Assembly: GCF_032118995.1 (NCBI RefSeq)
Contig: NC_092648.1
Coordinates: 3,177,001 to 3,241,000, forward strand
Origin: Asterias amurensis
Taxonomy: Eukaryota; Echinodermata; Asteroidea; Forcipulatida; Asteriidae
Reading direction: 5' to 3'
Length of the DNA: 64,000 bases
Shown: piece after piece, positions 1 to 9,920 of the stretch
How positions within the stretch are numbered: the stretch's first letter is position 1
Layout of the letters: each line of letters opens with the position of its first letter
The notes under the pieces: generated by a model
The model's input: only the letters and a program-made list of their open reading frames with translations
Told to the model about the DNA's origin: nothing
The model's database searches: none
Translations under genes and position numbers: made by a program

Positions 1-67
1 AATACCAAGAAAGGTTTTGGGCTTATAATTATTTTGAGTGATTACCAATAGTGTCCACTGCCTTTAA
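1..67. repeat. TTAA MITE (family T), 3' end only
   Basis: The window opens inside a copy ending in the family terminus ACCAATAGTGTCCACTGCCTTTAA. Confidence 0.7.
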
Positions 68-396
68 AGTCACCCAGATCATTACGGTTTCATAGTATGT
101 CATTTTCATGTTCAAATTGAAATCGATTAAGTATGACGCATTCTTGATCTCGCATAAAATATAATAAGAAAAACAAGCACTAGAAAGACCACTCGACATA
201 CCTCCCCAAAACCACACTTAGTTCAGCATTGTCCTTGCTCTATGGTTACAGGTAGTCTCCCTTCTAAACGCAGCAAAAGTTTAAGTACCGCTAAATTAGC
301 ACTAAGTCACAAGCCTTCTTAAAACACATTTTCAACGCCGAAACGAAGACTAGTTGGAAGTGTTTGCAAACATATAACCTAAAATAAGCACTTACA

Positions 397-402
397 TTTA
401 TT
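397..402 (-). promoter_or_regulatory. Candidate poly(A) signal of the PLAC8-like gene
   Basis: A canonical AATAAA lies on the minus strand about 260 bases after the stop codon, implying a short 3' UTR. It is the nearest canonical hexamer I noticed; use is unproven. Confidence 0.45.
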
Positions 403-660
403 GTACTCTACACGTTAAAGCATTTAACAATTAATAGTTATAATTATACTAGTTTTTGCAAATTGTATATTTTGTTCAGCTAAAGTTAAGCGAGTATTGC
501 GGCAAGAAAGGTCTGTAATTATAAGAGGCATACATTGGATATAACATTCGATTAGTCACACGAGAGGTACATTTTTTTGAAAAACTTTAACCATGCTACA
601 ATTTAGCAAAGGACGCTTGCTAATTTGCTCTCGTGTGAAGGCGACTGGTGGACACTGTCT

Positions 661-759
661 TTAGATCCTGTGGTCGACGTGGTCCAACTCGCGAGACATC
701 TGGGCTAGAGTGCAACACGGGCAGAAGAAGCAGGTCAAGCAATCATTGCAGATGGAGCC
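661..759 (-). CDS. PLAC8-like gene, last coding exon with stop
   Basis: The acceptor is AAATCACACAG. The 33 codons include the stop and encode the second Cys-rich cluster and the Q-M-x-R-E-L signature that ends most PLAC8 domains. Confidence 0.88.
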   Translation of the reverse strand, partial: GSICNDCLTCFFCPCCTLAQMSRELDHVDHRI

Positions 760-2131
760 CTGTGTGATTTTGATGGAATAAGACAAAATCAATCAGTGAA
801 GATTTGACAATGTTCATTCAGATTTCACTGAAAGTATGCCTAAATGACGTGCTATTTGAAAAAAGGAACCGATTATAAGATGTGTCATTGAAAAAGTGAC
901 TGGTTAACAAGTGTGATTTTTGAAAAAGATACCAACCAGATAAACAAGTGGTGTTTCAAAAAGGAACGGTTCAAATATATGTTGTTTGTTTGCAAAAGTA
1001 ACTGGCTAAAAAATGCGTTGCTTGAAAAGGTAACCAGAAACAAAGTGTTGTTTGAAAAAGTAACCGGTTAAAACAAGTACTGTTAAAACAAGTTTTGTTT
1101 GCAAACAGGCCGATTTTAAATGTGTTCGCAAACATAGTTGGTGGTTTCCAAGGAAACCACTTCAAACTGTCAAACAAATCTGAGTGTCCTGAACAAAATA
1201 ACACTGACCAAAATGACCGAACACCGCCCCCATGGGGTCACAAGAAGGCAAAAGGCTCTTGTCCAACTCAACTGTTGTCGATGGGAGGACAGGACGGTCT
1301 TTACATAAAACACAATTATGTACATCACAATTGCCACTGTCCACGTTGCTTTTCAGTGGGGAATTTTTTGTTCTTCTAAATCGATTTATTAGGAAAATTT
1401 TTGAGGATGGCCGGTAATTGGGTGGGATCTTACTTTAATATTTTCCGAGGTGCGAAGCTTGGCGCGCATGGCAACCTCAGCACCGGGGAAGCAGGTTATC
1501 AAGAAGCTCTCATTGAGTCGCTTGGCCAGCATGCAATCAAAACACCATGTGCACAGGAATGACATCAAACCTAAAGATAAACATGTTAACAGGGTTCAAT
1601 TTCATCGAGTTGCTTAACTTTGCATAAGCACGAAAATAGCATTCTTATTGATACACAAGTCAATGCCAAAAAATGGATGCCATATACATTTCTTGTGACT
1701 GGTATTTAGCTGCTGTTTACAATAGCATAACAATTGAGGTGAGTCTTGGCAGGTAATCTGATTTTACTTAGAGGTTTTGTTTAGTTTAAGCAAATTTTGT
1801 GCTTAAGCAGCCTTGTGAAATTGGGTCCTGTATTAAAGCTTGTAGGCACAACAAACTTGCTAAGCACAGAAAAATATTGCCTAACAGAACAGGTATCCAG
1901 CTAGAATTACACTAATTGGTTCCCCAGTCAATGTTTGCTTAAATATGTTCGCCAAGCGAAAAGTAAAAGTTTGTGCACTTTGAAAACTTCTTCGCTATGA
2001 ACGAAAATATCATCTAAATAAAAGAACTATAACATTTCGCAAAAGATTATGAATTTTACAAACTTACATGATTTCTTATCTTTGGTGCATTCAAATAGTC
2101 CAGATGACCAATCATGCTCATGCTGAGGGCC
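661..2131 (-). CDS. PLAC8/cornifelin-family cysteine-rich protein, 5' incomplete (3 exons)
   Basis: Three exons join in phase: 2131-2068, 1570-1434 and 759-661, giving 99 residues before a TAA stop. The product reads as a PLAC8 domain: a W-S-S-G-L-F-x-C start, a C-x-x-C pair, A-K-R-L-N-E-S, a C-F-P-G turn, the typical A-x-R-x-K-L-R-T stretch, then a Cys-rich C-terminal part with C-x-x-C, C-P-C-C and Q-M-x-R-E-L. This domain occurs in animal PLAC8 (onzin) and cornifelin and in plant cell-number regulators, usually in proteins of 100-170 aa; its biochemical role is poorly defined. The first exon here starts in phase 0 and has no usable in-frame ATG, so a short upstream coding exon between about 2.1 and 6.3 kb is missing from this model. 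Family assignment is firm; orthology to a named vertebrate gene is not claimed. Confidence 0.88.
850..1095. repeat. Degenerate tandem repeat, unit about 40-50 bp
   Basis: The unit is roughly TGTTTGAAAAAGTAACCGGTTAAA repeated about five times with drift. It lies in the last intron of the PLAC8-like gene. Confidence 0.6.
1434..1570 (-). CDS. PLAC8-like gene, central exon
   Basis: The acceptor is ATCTTTAG and the donor GTAAGA, with phase 1 in and phase 0 out. It encodes the A-K-R-L-N-E-S and R-x-K-L-R-T core followed by E-N-I-K. Confidence 0.88.
1593..1830. repeat. GGGCCCAATTTCAT-type inverted-repeat MITE
   Basis: The ends TTCAATTTCATCGAGTTGCT and GCAGCCTTGTGAAATTGGG are imperfect inverted repeats rich in TTAAGCA. 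Related copies recur throughout the window. Confidence 0.6.
2068..2131 (-). CDS. PLAC8-like gene, first recognised coding exon
   Basis: The acceptor is TTTCCACACAG and the donor GTAAGT. The exon carries the W-S-S-G-L-F-x-C opening of the PLAC8 domain and ends in phase 1; the split codon makes a Cys with the next exon. Confidence 0.85.
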
Positions 2132-2210
2132 CTGTGTGGAAATCACAACAAATATTGACATTTTATCTCTTTTATGTAACATTAATCATTTCAAAGTTTA
2201 AATGCACTAG

Positions 2211-2326
2211 GGTCGATTTCACAAAGAGTTAGGACTAGTCCTAACTTAGGATTAGTCCTAGTATATACAAATTGCATGGATAGTCCTAAGTTAGGACGAG
2301 TCCTAACTCTTTGTGAAATCCACCCC
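2211..2326. repeat. Foldback MITE (family F), AGTCCTAACTTAGGACT type
   Basis: Both ends read as GG(T/A)TTTCACAAAG inverted repeats around nested TAGTCCTAACTTAGGA palindromes, so the element can fold into one hairpin. It abuts a TTAA MITE on its right. Confidence 0.75.
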
Positions 2327-2655
2327 AGGACACTGTTTGTAATCCCTCAAAATAATTGTTATTTTAACAACTTACTTGGTACCTAGCAATGGAGAGCCGT
2401 ATAAAACCTTGTGAGAAACGGCTCCTTCCGAAGTAACGTAATTTTTGAGAAAGAAGTAATTTCTCACTGAATTTCAGGGCATATGAAAGCACACAACTTG
2501 TGCGACAGGGGTGCTTTTTCTTCCATTATTCTCTCGCAACTTCAACAAACAATTGAATCCAAATTTGTACAGGTTTGTTATTTGATGCATATTTTGAGAT
2601 ACACCAAGTGAGAATACTGGTCGTGAACAATTACCAAAGGTGTCTGGTGCTTTTA
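2327..2655. repeat. TTAA MITE (family T)
   Basis: It carries the diagnostic GAGAAACGGCTCC core and ends in TTTTAA. The left end is diverged against the foldback element. Confidence 0.7.
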
Positions 2656-2957
2656 ATCATTTCAAAGTTTAACTGGAACAACTTGTCGTCAGTTCTTTGG
2701 TATGGAAGACTCTAATGCAACAAATCAGAAGTCATTCATAAACGAATCTATTTTACTGCCTGCCCTAGTTTTTTATATCTTAATGTGTACCCATTTTTTT
2801 TCTGTTTTACAATCCAGATGTATATATTTATATAATTAATGTTTTTAAGAGCTTTATCCTTTTCGTATAAAAATTATTTGCAATTTTGTATTTCTTCTGT
2901 GAATTGCCAAATAAACAATATTATATATATGTGGGTCCAGACACCCAGACACACCTC

Positions 2958-3298
2958 TGGCCCTTTTCGATTTCACGGCTTTGGCTTTGGATTCGGCTTC
3001 AGGCTCCGTCCTCTCGTCTAAAGCCCTGCGCACGTACGCAAAGCACTTGCAAAATTGTCAAAACAATTGTCTGAGCCGAAACTGGAGCCGAAGCCGTGGT
3101 TTCAAAAGGGACACACCCCTCTACGGCTAACACTATATGGCCCTTTTCGAAACCACAGCTTCGGCTTTGGATCGGCTCAGGCTAGCTTGGCCCCGTGTTT
3201 CGACACTACGAGTGCTGTGCGTATGCGCTCATGGCTTCAGACGAGAGGACGGAGCCTGCAGCCGAATCCAAAGCCGAAGCCGTGGTTTCGAAAAGGGT
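2958..3298. repeat. Two adjacent foldback elements with GGCCCTTTTCGAAACCACGG ends
   Basis: Copies at about 2958-3110 and 3139-3298 each run from GGCCCTTTTCGA to TCGAAAAGGG with arms rich in GGCTTCGGCTTTGG. The longest open frames here come from this simple palindrome and are not genes. A third copy is at 7086-7235. Confidence 0.75.
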
Positions 3299-3469
3299 TT
3301 CCGAAGGCCATTATTCTTACGCGGATTATGACGGTACGGCTCTCTCCTACGCTAGGCTGGTCCTTGATGATGGTAGTCTCAGTGACTGTGGTTGTGGTCT
3401 GCTGCTGCATGGTGTCCTATACAAACATCATACAATACAGAATACAATATAATAATAAAATCGAAGTCT

Positions 3470-3600
3470 CATAACATAGCACACATAGCCTATACCAACA
3501 AGGTACTATCAAGGCGCTTAATATACAAGTATATACGTTTTTACAGAAAGATAAGTTATTGAAGTTATGAATTCTGAGACCCAATTATGTAGCACCTTTG
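3470..3600 (-). repeat. V-type SINE, 3' part
   Basis: It shows the minus-strand 3' signature of the tRNA SINE (ACAAGGTACT, AAGGCGCT, then AGACCCAATTA). Confidence 0.6.
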
Positions 3601-4817
3601 GGTGTTTCGGCTTGCAACCAGAAGTTTGTTTCGCCATTCATTTTAAGAGTTATTATCAAATATACATCAATCCTAACATTTTTATAATGATCTTTGCTAG
3701 ATTAATTATGCCTACTTTAGAACAATAATAATCGGTTTTATATCATAGCGCTTTATACAACCGAAGGGCGTCTCAAAGCTTGGGAGGGTATAAACAAAAT
3801 GAAGAAGCGTGTAATGTGATTGCCAAGCGTTTCCCACGTAGACGCCACTTTTGTCAATTTATTTACAAAGTCTTGTCCAAGACCAAACATATCTGCACAA
3901 AAAAACTTCAGTTTCTTTGGATAAATCATCACAAAAACATGAACATGGCATGAATCCAAAACATATCTTGATATGAAAACACACAATTGACATTCTCTGT
4001 ACCTACCAAGTTGTTGAGGGGAGCTTCCGAATAACAGATAAAACAGCTTTCTGTCGACGGAATAAGCAACAAGTCCAAATGTTCACCAAGTATATGACAC
4101 ACCCACACCAAGCTCTATGCCAAAAACCAATGGGTTGGTTTTTTTTAAGCCAGTAGTGCCAGCATTCAGAAAGAATTCTTTTATTTAAAATTTGAAGTCC
4201 ATGAACATGAAGCTATTTATATGGTAATGCCAACCGACTTCTATTGTTGCCACAATGGCCCTTTTGGTCTGTTGAATTGTATGTCGAGGGTACTATTTTT
4301 TTTTTACCAAGGGTTTACGTAAACAACTAGAAAAAGTATTATTGCAGTCTGAGGAACACCTACGCAAAGAGTGTGTTTATTCACTAGAAGGTTTCTACAA
4401 TAAGGCCAAATAAAAAGAAATACCAGTTGGTCGTCCATCCTTCGTCTTTTTTAAGACCACATCTTTTTTTCTTTACATTTTGTTTTCAAAAAGACAAATT
4501 GTCTGTGCACAACTTGCAAATCTTTTAAGAACTTGTAACTACATAAATTAAGTGGTGAATTTCAAACTGAAGAATTGGTGGTCATAGTTTGAATTAAAAG
4601 GCTTGGTGGCCACCCGTTAAAAGAAATAAAACATAGCAAATAAAAAGACCCTCATCCTCCTCTTTTGTGGAAAAAACCTGGACGATCAACTGTTATTTTG
4701 TTTACTTGGCCTGCAGCAGTGGGGATTGAATGTGCAGTCTCAACAACATAGTTCAACAAGTCGCTTTCGAGGGTTGATTTTAGGTGATGAAACTTGGGGT
4801 GTCTCGAAAAGGCCTGC

Positions 4818-5092
4818 ACTAAAAGCCCCTTTCATACCAGAGATTCCCAGGGAATTCCCACGACAAAAATGTAGCTAACCCTTTCACAATTGCTGACCCA
4901 GCAACCTCCTGGGTAATAGCCATTTCCCGGGCAAAAAGTACCAATTGCTTGTGTTTTTTCTTCACAGCAAACAAAAATTGCATCAAAGTGAAACAAACTT
5001 AAAGTAAGCCGTAGGGTTAAAACACCCCAGGGATTTCCGGGGGTTTCACAATCATCCCGGGGAATTGGACAAGTAGTGTGAAAAGGGTTTAT
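4818..5092. repeat. Inverted-repeat MITE with CCCTTTCATACC / GTGTGAAAAGGG ends
   Basis: Terminal inverted repeats AAAGCCCCTTTCATACCAG and TAGTGTGAAAAGGGTTT enclose AT-rich DNA with several GGGAATTCCC-like motifs. Confidence 0.5.
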
Positions 5093-5510
5093 ACCTTGAT
5101 AATTTCTATCTTCGTTTTGAAGATTTCATGACTAGTGTGGTAAGACAGTCAAGCTGCTGTGATTTCACACAGGGATTTGTAATTGGCCCCACCCTCAAAA
5201 TATGGTAATTACATTCGCACATGCGCACAGACACTTGGCTGGCAAACACATGTAGGCAGAGCCGTGTCCGAATATTTTGCTGTATGGTTTATTTAAAAAC
5301 ATATAGGCGGCTACAGCTCCGGCTACGGCTCGATTTCCGCGTCATCATGCGTTGAAGTATAGGACGTCCTTAGAAACACCCTTAGCAACAGCCGTAGCCG
5401 TAGTTGTAGACGCCAATTCGGATGGCACGGTATAAGCTTCACTTATGAAGCAGCACTTGTAAGGAAGAAGAAGAAATTGTTCCCTCCCTTTGCAAACCAG
5501 GGCCCAATTT

Positions 5511-5773
5511 CATAGAGCTGCTTAGCACAAAATTTTGCTTAAGCAAACAAATCCTTGCTTAGTAAAATCAGATTACAGGCCAAGACACCACTCAATTGTT
5601 ATGCTAAGTAAACAACAGCTAAAAACAAGTCACAAGCAATGTACATGAATATGGCATGAAACCGCTGCTATAGCATATTGACGACGGCTTTACAGTAACA
5701 CGTTAAAAAATAAGCAAGCTATTTTCGTGCTTAAGAAAAATGTTTGCTTAAGCAGCTCCATGAAATTGGCCCC
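5511..5773. repeat. GGGCCCAATTTCAT MITE with internal insertion
   Basis: The ends GGCCCAATTTCATAGAGCTG and GCAGCTCCATGAAATTGG are inverted. A block (GAAACCGCTGCTATAGCATA) near 5660 recurs at about 5992, suggesting nesting. Confidence 0.65.
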
Positions 5774-5832
5774 GGCATTGTTAGTGCGCAAGCGCGATGT
5801 GCGACTTACATAATTTCATGGGAAGGGTTCTT

Positions 5833-5990
5833 TTATATGCCTCTCTTAAGATTTATGCATGGAGTACTTCACAATTCTAACAGAAAACGAGTCCATAGGT
5901 GCAGCCACTGCAAGTGGTGGCGGACGTGCGCCGTTAGCCTCTCTGGGTAAGAATTATGACGTCATGCATGAATATTAAGAGAGGCGTATT
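5833..5990. repeat. Short inverted-repeat MITE containing a CRE palindrome
   Basis: GCCTCTCTTAAGATTTATGCAT on the left is inverted as ATGCATGAATATTAAGAGAGGC on the right. The palindrome TGACGTCA lies just inside the right arm. Confidence 0.55.
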
Positions 5991-6395
5991 GAAACCACTG
6001 CTATAGCATATTGACGACGGCTCTACAGCTATTTTTGTATATGGCGTTCACCGTACTCAACATTTAAACCCCAACCCATATAAATTAGTCACACATCCTT
6101 GACTCATAACAATCAAAAAAACATTCTAATAACTCTAGAATATTGTTATTTGTTGTTTTCTGATGACCAAGGCCCAGTTTCATAGAGCTGCTTAGCGGCC
6201 TAAGTTGTGCTTACTGCGCGATTGCCATTTCATAGCGCTGGTACGTTTGCGCTGGTACGTAACTTGGAACTCCGAATCGCTCCCCCCTCCCCCCCCCCCC
6301 TCCCCACATAATGTGAAAAATAGGATACACAACTACATTTACAAAAGAAATAATCAGAATATCTGGCTAAGGTGCACATACACTTAAACATATTC

Positions 6396-6401
6396 TTTAT
6401 T
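6396..6401 (-). promoter_or_regulatory. Poly(A) signal of the ATF3-like gene
   Basis: AATAAA on the minus strand lies about 130 bases after the stop codon, giving a very AU-rich 3' UTR, as expected for an unstable immediate-early mRNA. Confidence 0.65.
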
Positions 6402-6526
6402 TATAAAAACTGTACAAGTTGAAATTAATATACATCATTGCAGTGTGATATGTTTCAGTCACAACTGCGTTTCAAAATTTACAAATATTATTTTACAAAA
6501 AAAAAAAAAATTGTGAAGATTTATGT

Positions 6527-6694
6527 TCATGGGTCAATGTGGAGGTCATCGAGACTAGAGTTGAGTACGGGAGGGCTGCAGCCACACGTCTGCTGATGGG
6601 AGGACAGGATTGCCAGAAGTTCCTGGCGCTCCGTCTCTAATTGTTGTATCTCTCGGATTAATTCCTGATTGCTGGTTTCAAGTTGGTCGGTCTC
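6527..6694 (-). CDS. ATF3: ATF3-like last coding exon (leucine zipper and C-terminus)
   Basis: The acceptor is CTTATCATTGCAG. Its 55 codons plus stop begin E-T-D-Q-L and hold the remaining heptad leucines, H-Q-Q-T-C and a short acidic tail ending I-D-P. Confidence 0.92.
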   Translation of the reverse strand, partial: ETDQLETSNQELIREIQQLETERQELLAILSSHQQTCGCSPPVLNSSLDDLHIDP

Positions 6695-8732
6695 CTGCAA
6701 TGATAAGAGTGAAGCATAAAGACTGTAAGAAGAAACTATAAACAAATAGAAAACTTGCGGGTATAACCATGTGTAAATCTCTTATATAGGGTGAGTGTTG
6801 GCTCTGAAAAGAACCGGTTGGGTCTCGACGTTTCGAGCAGTATACTCTGCTCGTCTTCAGGAGAAGACTCTGCTCTCCCTCAGGAGAAGGAGAAGACTGT
6901 AGTTTATATTATTTTCACAACCCACTTTGTACACCATTCTTTGTATAAAACCCACACAAAACAGTCATTTCTAAAGTGTCCTCGTATCTCCAAAGGCTAC
7001 ATGTATGTAGTAATCGTCACGTGTTAGCGGTTTCTCACGGTTTCTCGTGGTAACCCACAACGACGGGTAGTCATAAAACTAGCTATGGCCCTTTTCGAAA
7101 CCACGGCTTTGGATCGGCTCCTGCGGTTGTTTTGACAACTGCGCGTACATTTGCGTATGCGCTCAGGGCTTCAGACGAGAGGACGAAGCCTGAAGCCGAA
7201 CCCAAAGCCGAGGCCGTGGTTTTGAAAAGGCCCTATGATTGTAATGTGTCCTTCGATGCACCAGGCATCCTGAAAAAAAAAAACAGGGCCATTTCGTAGC
7301 GCTTTACCAAGCATTTTGAGTGCACTTATGATTACAATATTATAGATTGGAAATAAAGTAGAGAAGTTTGTCCTTGAAGTGGCGAATCGTTTTTTATATT
7401 GTGCTGCTGAAACCACTGCTAATTCTTAGACTAAGGCTTTTTCTTCCTCCATGGTTAGCCTTTTCTCAATGTCTTCGTGCCTTGGAGGGTCCCGATCCCA
7501 AGCGAATGGCTTCACCAATCGCTTGCCTGGTCTCCCGTCCCAGATACCCCCACCAAAGCCTTGACAAACTTAACATAACATTTACATTGGCTCTATCCAT
7601 GACATGATTCACGTCTAAAACGAAGTCGCTCCAGATGCAACCGTCGATCTTTCGACTTCTAGCGCGTCCAGTCACTCCTAAAACTGTTTCAGAGGACGTC
7701 AAACTTTTCATGTAATTAATTCAGATTTTAGTTCGGCGCGACTCATGGAGTGCCTGTGGGTGTTAGACTCACCTTGACAAGAACATACGTCCTCTCTCGT
7801 CGTTTCTCCCTGCATCTTGAGGCAGCAACTCTGTTCCTCTCTCGGCGAAGTTTTCTTCGATCTTCCTCTTCTGGTGTCAGCTGAAAAAGACAAATTCCGA
7901 AAAAGAATATCAAATAACGATTTCCCCCTGTAATTTAAGTTCTATCAATAGTGTAACCAGGTAAAGTTTAAGGAAAGGCCTCTGGAACAATTTGATGCAT
8001 GTCCGATCAAAGAATTTGTTTATTTCTTGCAAAAATAAAAAACAACCTTTACACTTATTTGACGTAGACCAATGCCATTTCCCAACATATATTAGGGGCA
8101 GTGGGACATCAAAATAGACATCCAGAAAGTTCACGTACATGAAGTTTTCTACATAATAGATTGTAGCTCTTGGAAACCAACAAAATCTTGACGTCGAAAA
8201 AACTCAGAAAACAAACATATTAAACTTTCGGGTACATCCATATGTAAATTTTCTTTGTGGGAGTGTTGGCTCTGTTTTAGTTTCTTCCTTTTTAAAAATG
8301 CAGTGCGGTTTAGATTCTAAATAAGTTAATAATACGTCCACCGCTTTTTAAAATAATACTTCAAGAGGGAACATTAGTCATGAGTTTTGGTGGTAGACGC
8401 AAAACAAGACCAAAACGACATGTGCTTAGGTGTGTGTGTTTTTGTTTATATGTTGCGGCACTTTTCCTTACATTTTCAGGCTTGGTGAACCTCCAGTCAA
8501 GCTGGACCGCCCCGAGACCTTTTTGCAATCTCCTCTGTAGTATATTAACCCTCAACTCCTCCCGTAACATTGTACGATGCATGAACTCCGCATCAGTCTC
8601 AGTGTTAGTTTGCTGGGGTGGCGGGCTCACGGGGTCGAAGCCATTATTGAGTGTAGGCAAGCCGTTAGCGGTCAAGTCAAAGCCGCCAGCCGGATCCCAA
8701 AGCTCGTCACCAGGCATGACAATTCGCTCCAT
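6527..8732 (-). CDS. ATF3: ATF3-like bZIP transcription factor (ATF3/JDP2/Fos family)
   Basis: Three coding exons (8732-8472, 7880-7773, 6694-6527) join in phase 0 to give 178 aa; human ATF3 has 181. The order matches ATF3: an acidic N-terminus, an L-R-E-E-L-R-x-x-I-L-x-R-R-L helix near residues 51-64 (compare the K-E-E-L-R-x-A-I-Q-x-x-R-L of ATF3), then T-P-E-E-E leading into a basic region with the R-x-x-N-x-x-A-A-S-x-C-R DNA-contact signature (residues about 100-115), and a zipper with leucines every seven residues ending H-Q-Q-T-C like the H-R-P-T-C of ATF3, JDP2 and Fos. The sequence E-T-D-Q-L-E at the zipper start is Fos-like. Proteins of this class bind AP-1 and CRE sites as dimers in the nucleus and are stress-induced. 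The start ATG (AACATGG) is 20 bases into its exon. Family is certain; ATF3 rather than JDP2 or a Fos paralogue is likely but not proven. Confidence 0.85.
6745..6905. repeat. Penelope-like repeat fragment with hammerhead-like motif
   Basis: The segment AACTTGCGGGTATAACCATG leads to GGTCTCGACGTTTCGAGCAG. On the minus strand 6860-6821 reads CTGAAGAC, a 6-bp stem with a short loop, then GAAAC, the layout of a hammerhead ribozyme core. The opening part recurs at about 8212-8275. Confidence 0.45.
7086..7235. repeat. Foldback element with GGCCCTTTTCGAAACCACGG ends
   Basis: Same family as the pair at 2958-3298, with ends GGCCCTTTTCGAAACC and GGTTTTGAAAAGGCC. Confidence 0.7.
7440..7740. other. CpG-rich segment inside the ATF3-like intron
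   Basis: It is richer in CpG than its surroundings. The minus strand holds a roughly 47-codon frame that includes F-A-W-D-R-D-P-P-R-H-E-D. I recognise no family; it may be a decayed mobile-element or retrocopy fragment. Confidence 0.3.
7773..7880 (-). CDS. ATF3: ATF3-like coding exon 2 (basic region)
   Basis: The acceptor is GTCTTTTTCAG and the donor GTGAGT. Exactly 36 codons carry the R-R-E-R-N-R-V-A-A-S-R-C-R basic region. Fos and ATF3 genes also isolate the basic region in a 108-nt exon. Confidence 0.92.
8472..8732 (-). CDS. ATF3: ATF3-like coding exon 1 (N-terminal half)
   Basis: The whole exon spans 8752-8472, with acceptor TTTTCTTTCAG and donor GTAAGG. The first 20 bases are 5' UTR, followed by 87 codons ending in K-P-E-N, phase 0. 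Confidence 0.88.
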
Positions 8733-8874
8733 GTTAGTTTCAATGCTATCTCCTGAAAGAAAATTAAACATGATTTGTTTGACGTCACTTTGTTGATGAA
8801 AGTGCACTTTGTTGATGAAAGTGTACACTCATTATTTTTTACGAATCTTTTTTTAACAAATAATAATTGTTTAA

Positions 8875-9050
8875 CATGAATTATTGGAGCAGAGATATCT
8901 GTATCACACAAACATCTAGATCAAAATGATCGAGCTAAGTTCATAGACTTAACAGTCCCTCCGAGTCAGTCTCCAAAACAGTTGATGCCGCGCCCTCTAC
9001 CGAGGACTAGTATACAAAAAACAGTGTCGGCAATGAAGACTACACAAACC
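8875..9050. repeat. Dispersed repeat shared with 30555-30710
   Basis: Both places share GAGATATCTG(T/C)ATCACACAAACATCT and a following TTCATAGACTT..CAGTCCCTC segment in the same order. Confidence 0.6.
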
Positions 9051-9289
9051 TTTAAGTGACCTCCCGGGGCCATGTTAAACAAATCACTTCTGCAAAACAT
9101 ATTAAGGGTTTTTGGATTCCGGAAATAGACAATAGCATGTAGAGAGCATCATTATAAAGGTACATTGACATTAGACAGAACATCTGACGATCCGAGACGC
9201 GTGAATAACGCCAGAGAGTGGCCCCTAGCGTAGATCATCATTTTCACCTTTCACCTAGATTCATCATGAGCAGACGACCGCAAGTGTTG

Positions 9290-9600
9290 CTGCCAAACGT
9301 CACCTCGGCGGACCAATCAAAACACAGATACAGAATGCTTACGTCACTGCCAATTATCCAATAAAATGTTCAGATCCAATTTGATCACTGATTCTAAAAA
9401 GCAAGTACCTGTTCAAAGGACCGATCTACATTGACATCAGTGTGTGAGATCAACTTGGACCAATCAAAACGCAGATATGGACAACTTCTACGTCACTGCA
9501 CGTTTATGGATCCAATGAAATCAGTTGGATTTTAAGACCAGTACATGCCTTCATCCTTGCGGGTAAAGACAAGGTCTACATTGGCATCAGTGTGCGAGTT
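9290..9600. promoter_or_regulatory. Duplicated CCAAT/CRE module in the 5' intron of the ATF3-like gene
   Basis: Two copies about 147-150 bp apart share GACCAATCAAAAC, a CRE-like core (TTACGTCACTG at 9339, CTACGTCACTG at 9488), a second CCAAT 16-20 bp later (9358 and 9512), and a TCTACATTG(A/G)CATCAGTGTG tail. CCAAT boxes bind NF-Y; the CRE core binds ATF/CREB dimers. It could be an internal promoter or enhancer. Confidence 0.5.
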
Positions 9601-9744
9601 CACGTTTGCCGAACTTTGTGTAACCCGCTACCTGGCCCTGAATGCAACCTGCAGAATCGATCTGTTGTTCTTTCGAATGCAATAACTTCCCAAACCAATA
9701 CGTTTTGTTTGTAAATGACAAATCTGAAATTGCTTATTAAAGCC

Positions 9745-9920
9745 TACACTGCAAAAAAAAACACGGGGTGTTAGAATTCGACAGCATTGGTGTTGTCACA
9801 TAAACCGGAGAGATTCAACACCACACGGTGTTATCACCAATGTAATTGTATTTGAAGGATTTGATGGCATTTTAACATCATAATATGGTGTAAATTTTGA
9901 TTCTGTTTTTGGTATCTTTT
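9745..9920. repeat. Small repeat with CACTGCAAAAAA start and CACGG(G)GTGTT motifs
   Basis: ACGGGGTGTTAGAATTC near the left and CACACGGTGTTATCACC near the middle resemble decayed terminal or subterminal repeats of a MITE. Confidence 0.35.

Larger units (their letters stand above)
2132..6374. other. Region between the PLAC8-like exons and the ATF3-like gene
   Basis: The stretch holds the repeats listed separately, plus unique-looking AT-rich DNA at about 3600-4800. The missing first exon of the PLAC8-like gene should lie here. I checked minus-strand GTAAG and GTGAG donors by eye and found no convincing one with a short ATG-led frame. Confidence 0.5.

Noticed and set aside
3055..3474. 139-codon plus-strand frame rich in Gly, Phe and Pro-Lys
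   Set aside because: It is generated by the GGCTTCGGCTTTGG foldback repeats.
8380..8796. 138-codon plus-strand frame
   Set aside because: It is antisense to the ATF3-like N-terminal exon, which has splice sites and family motifs.
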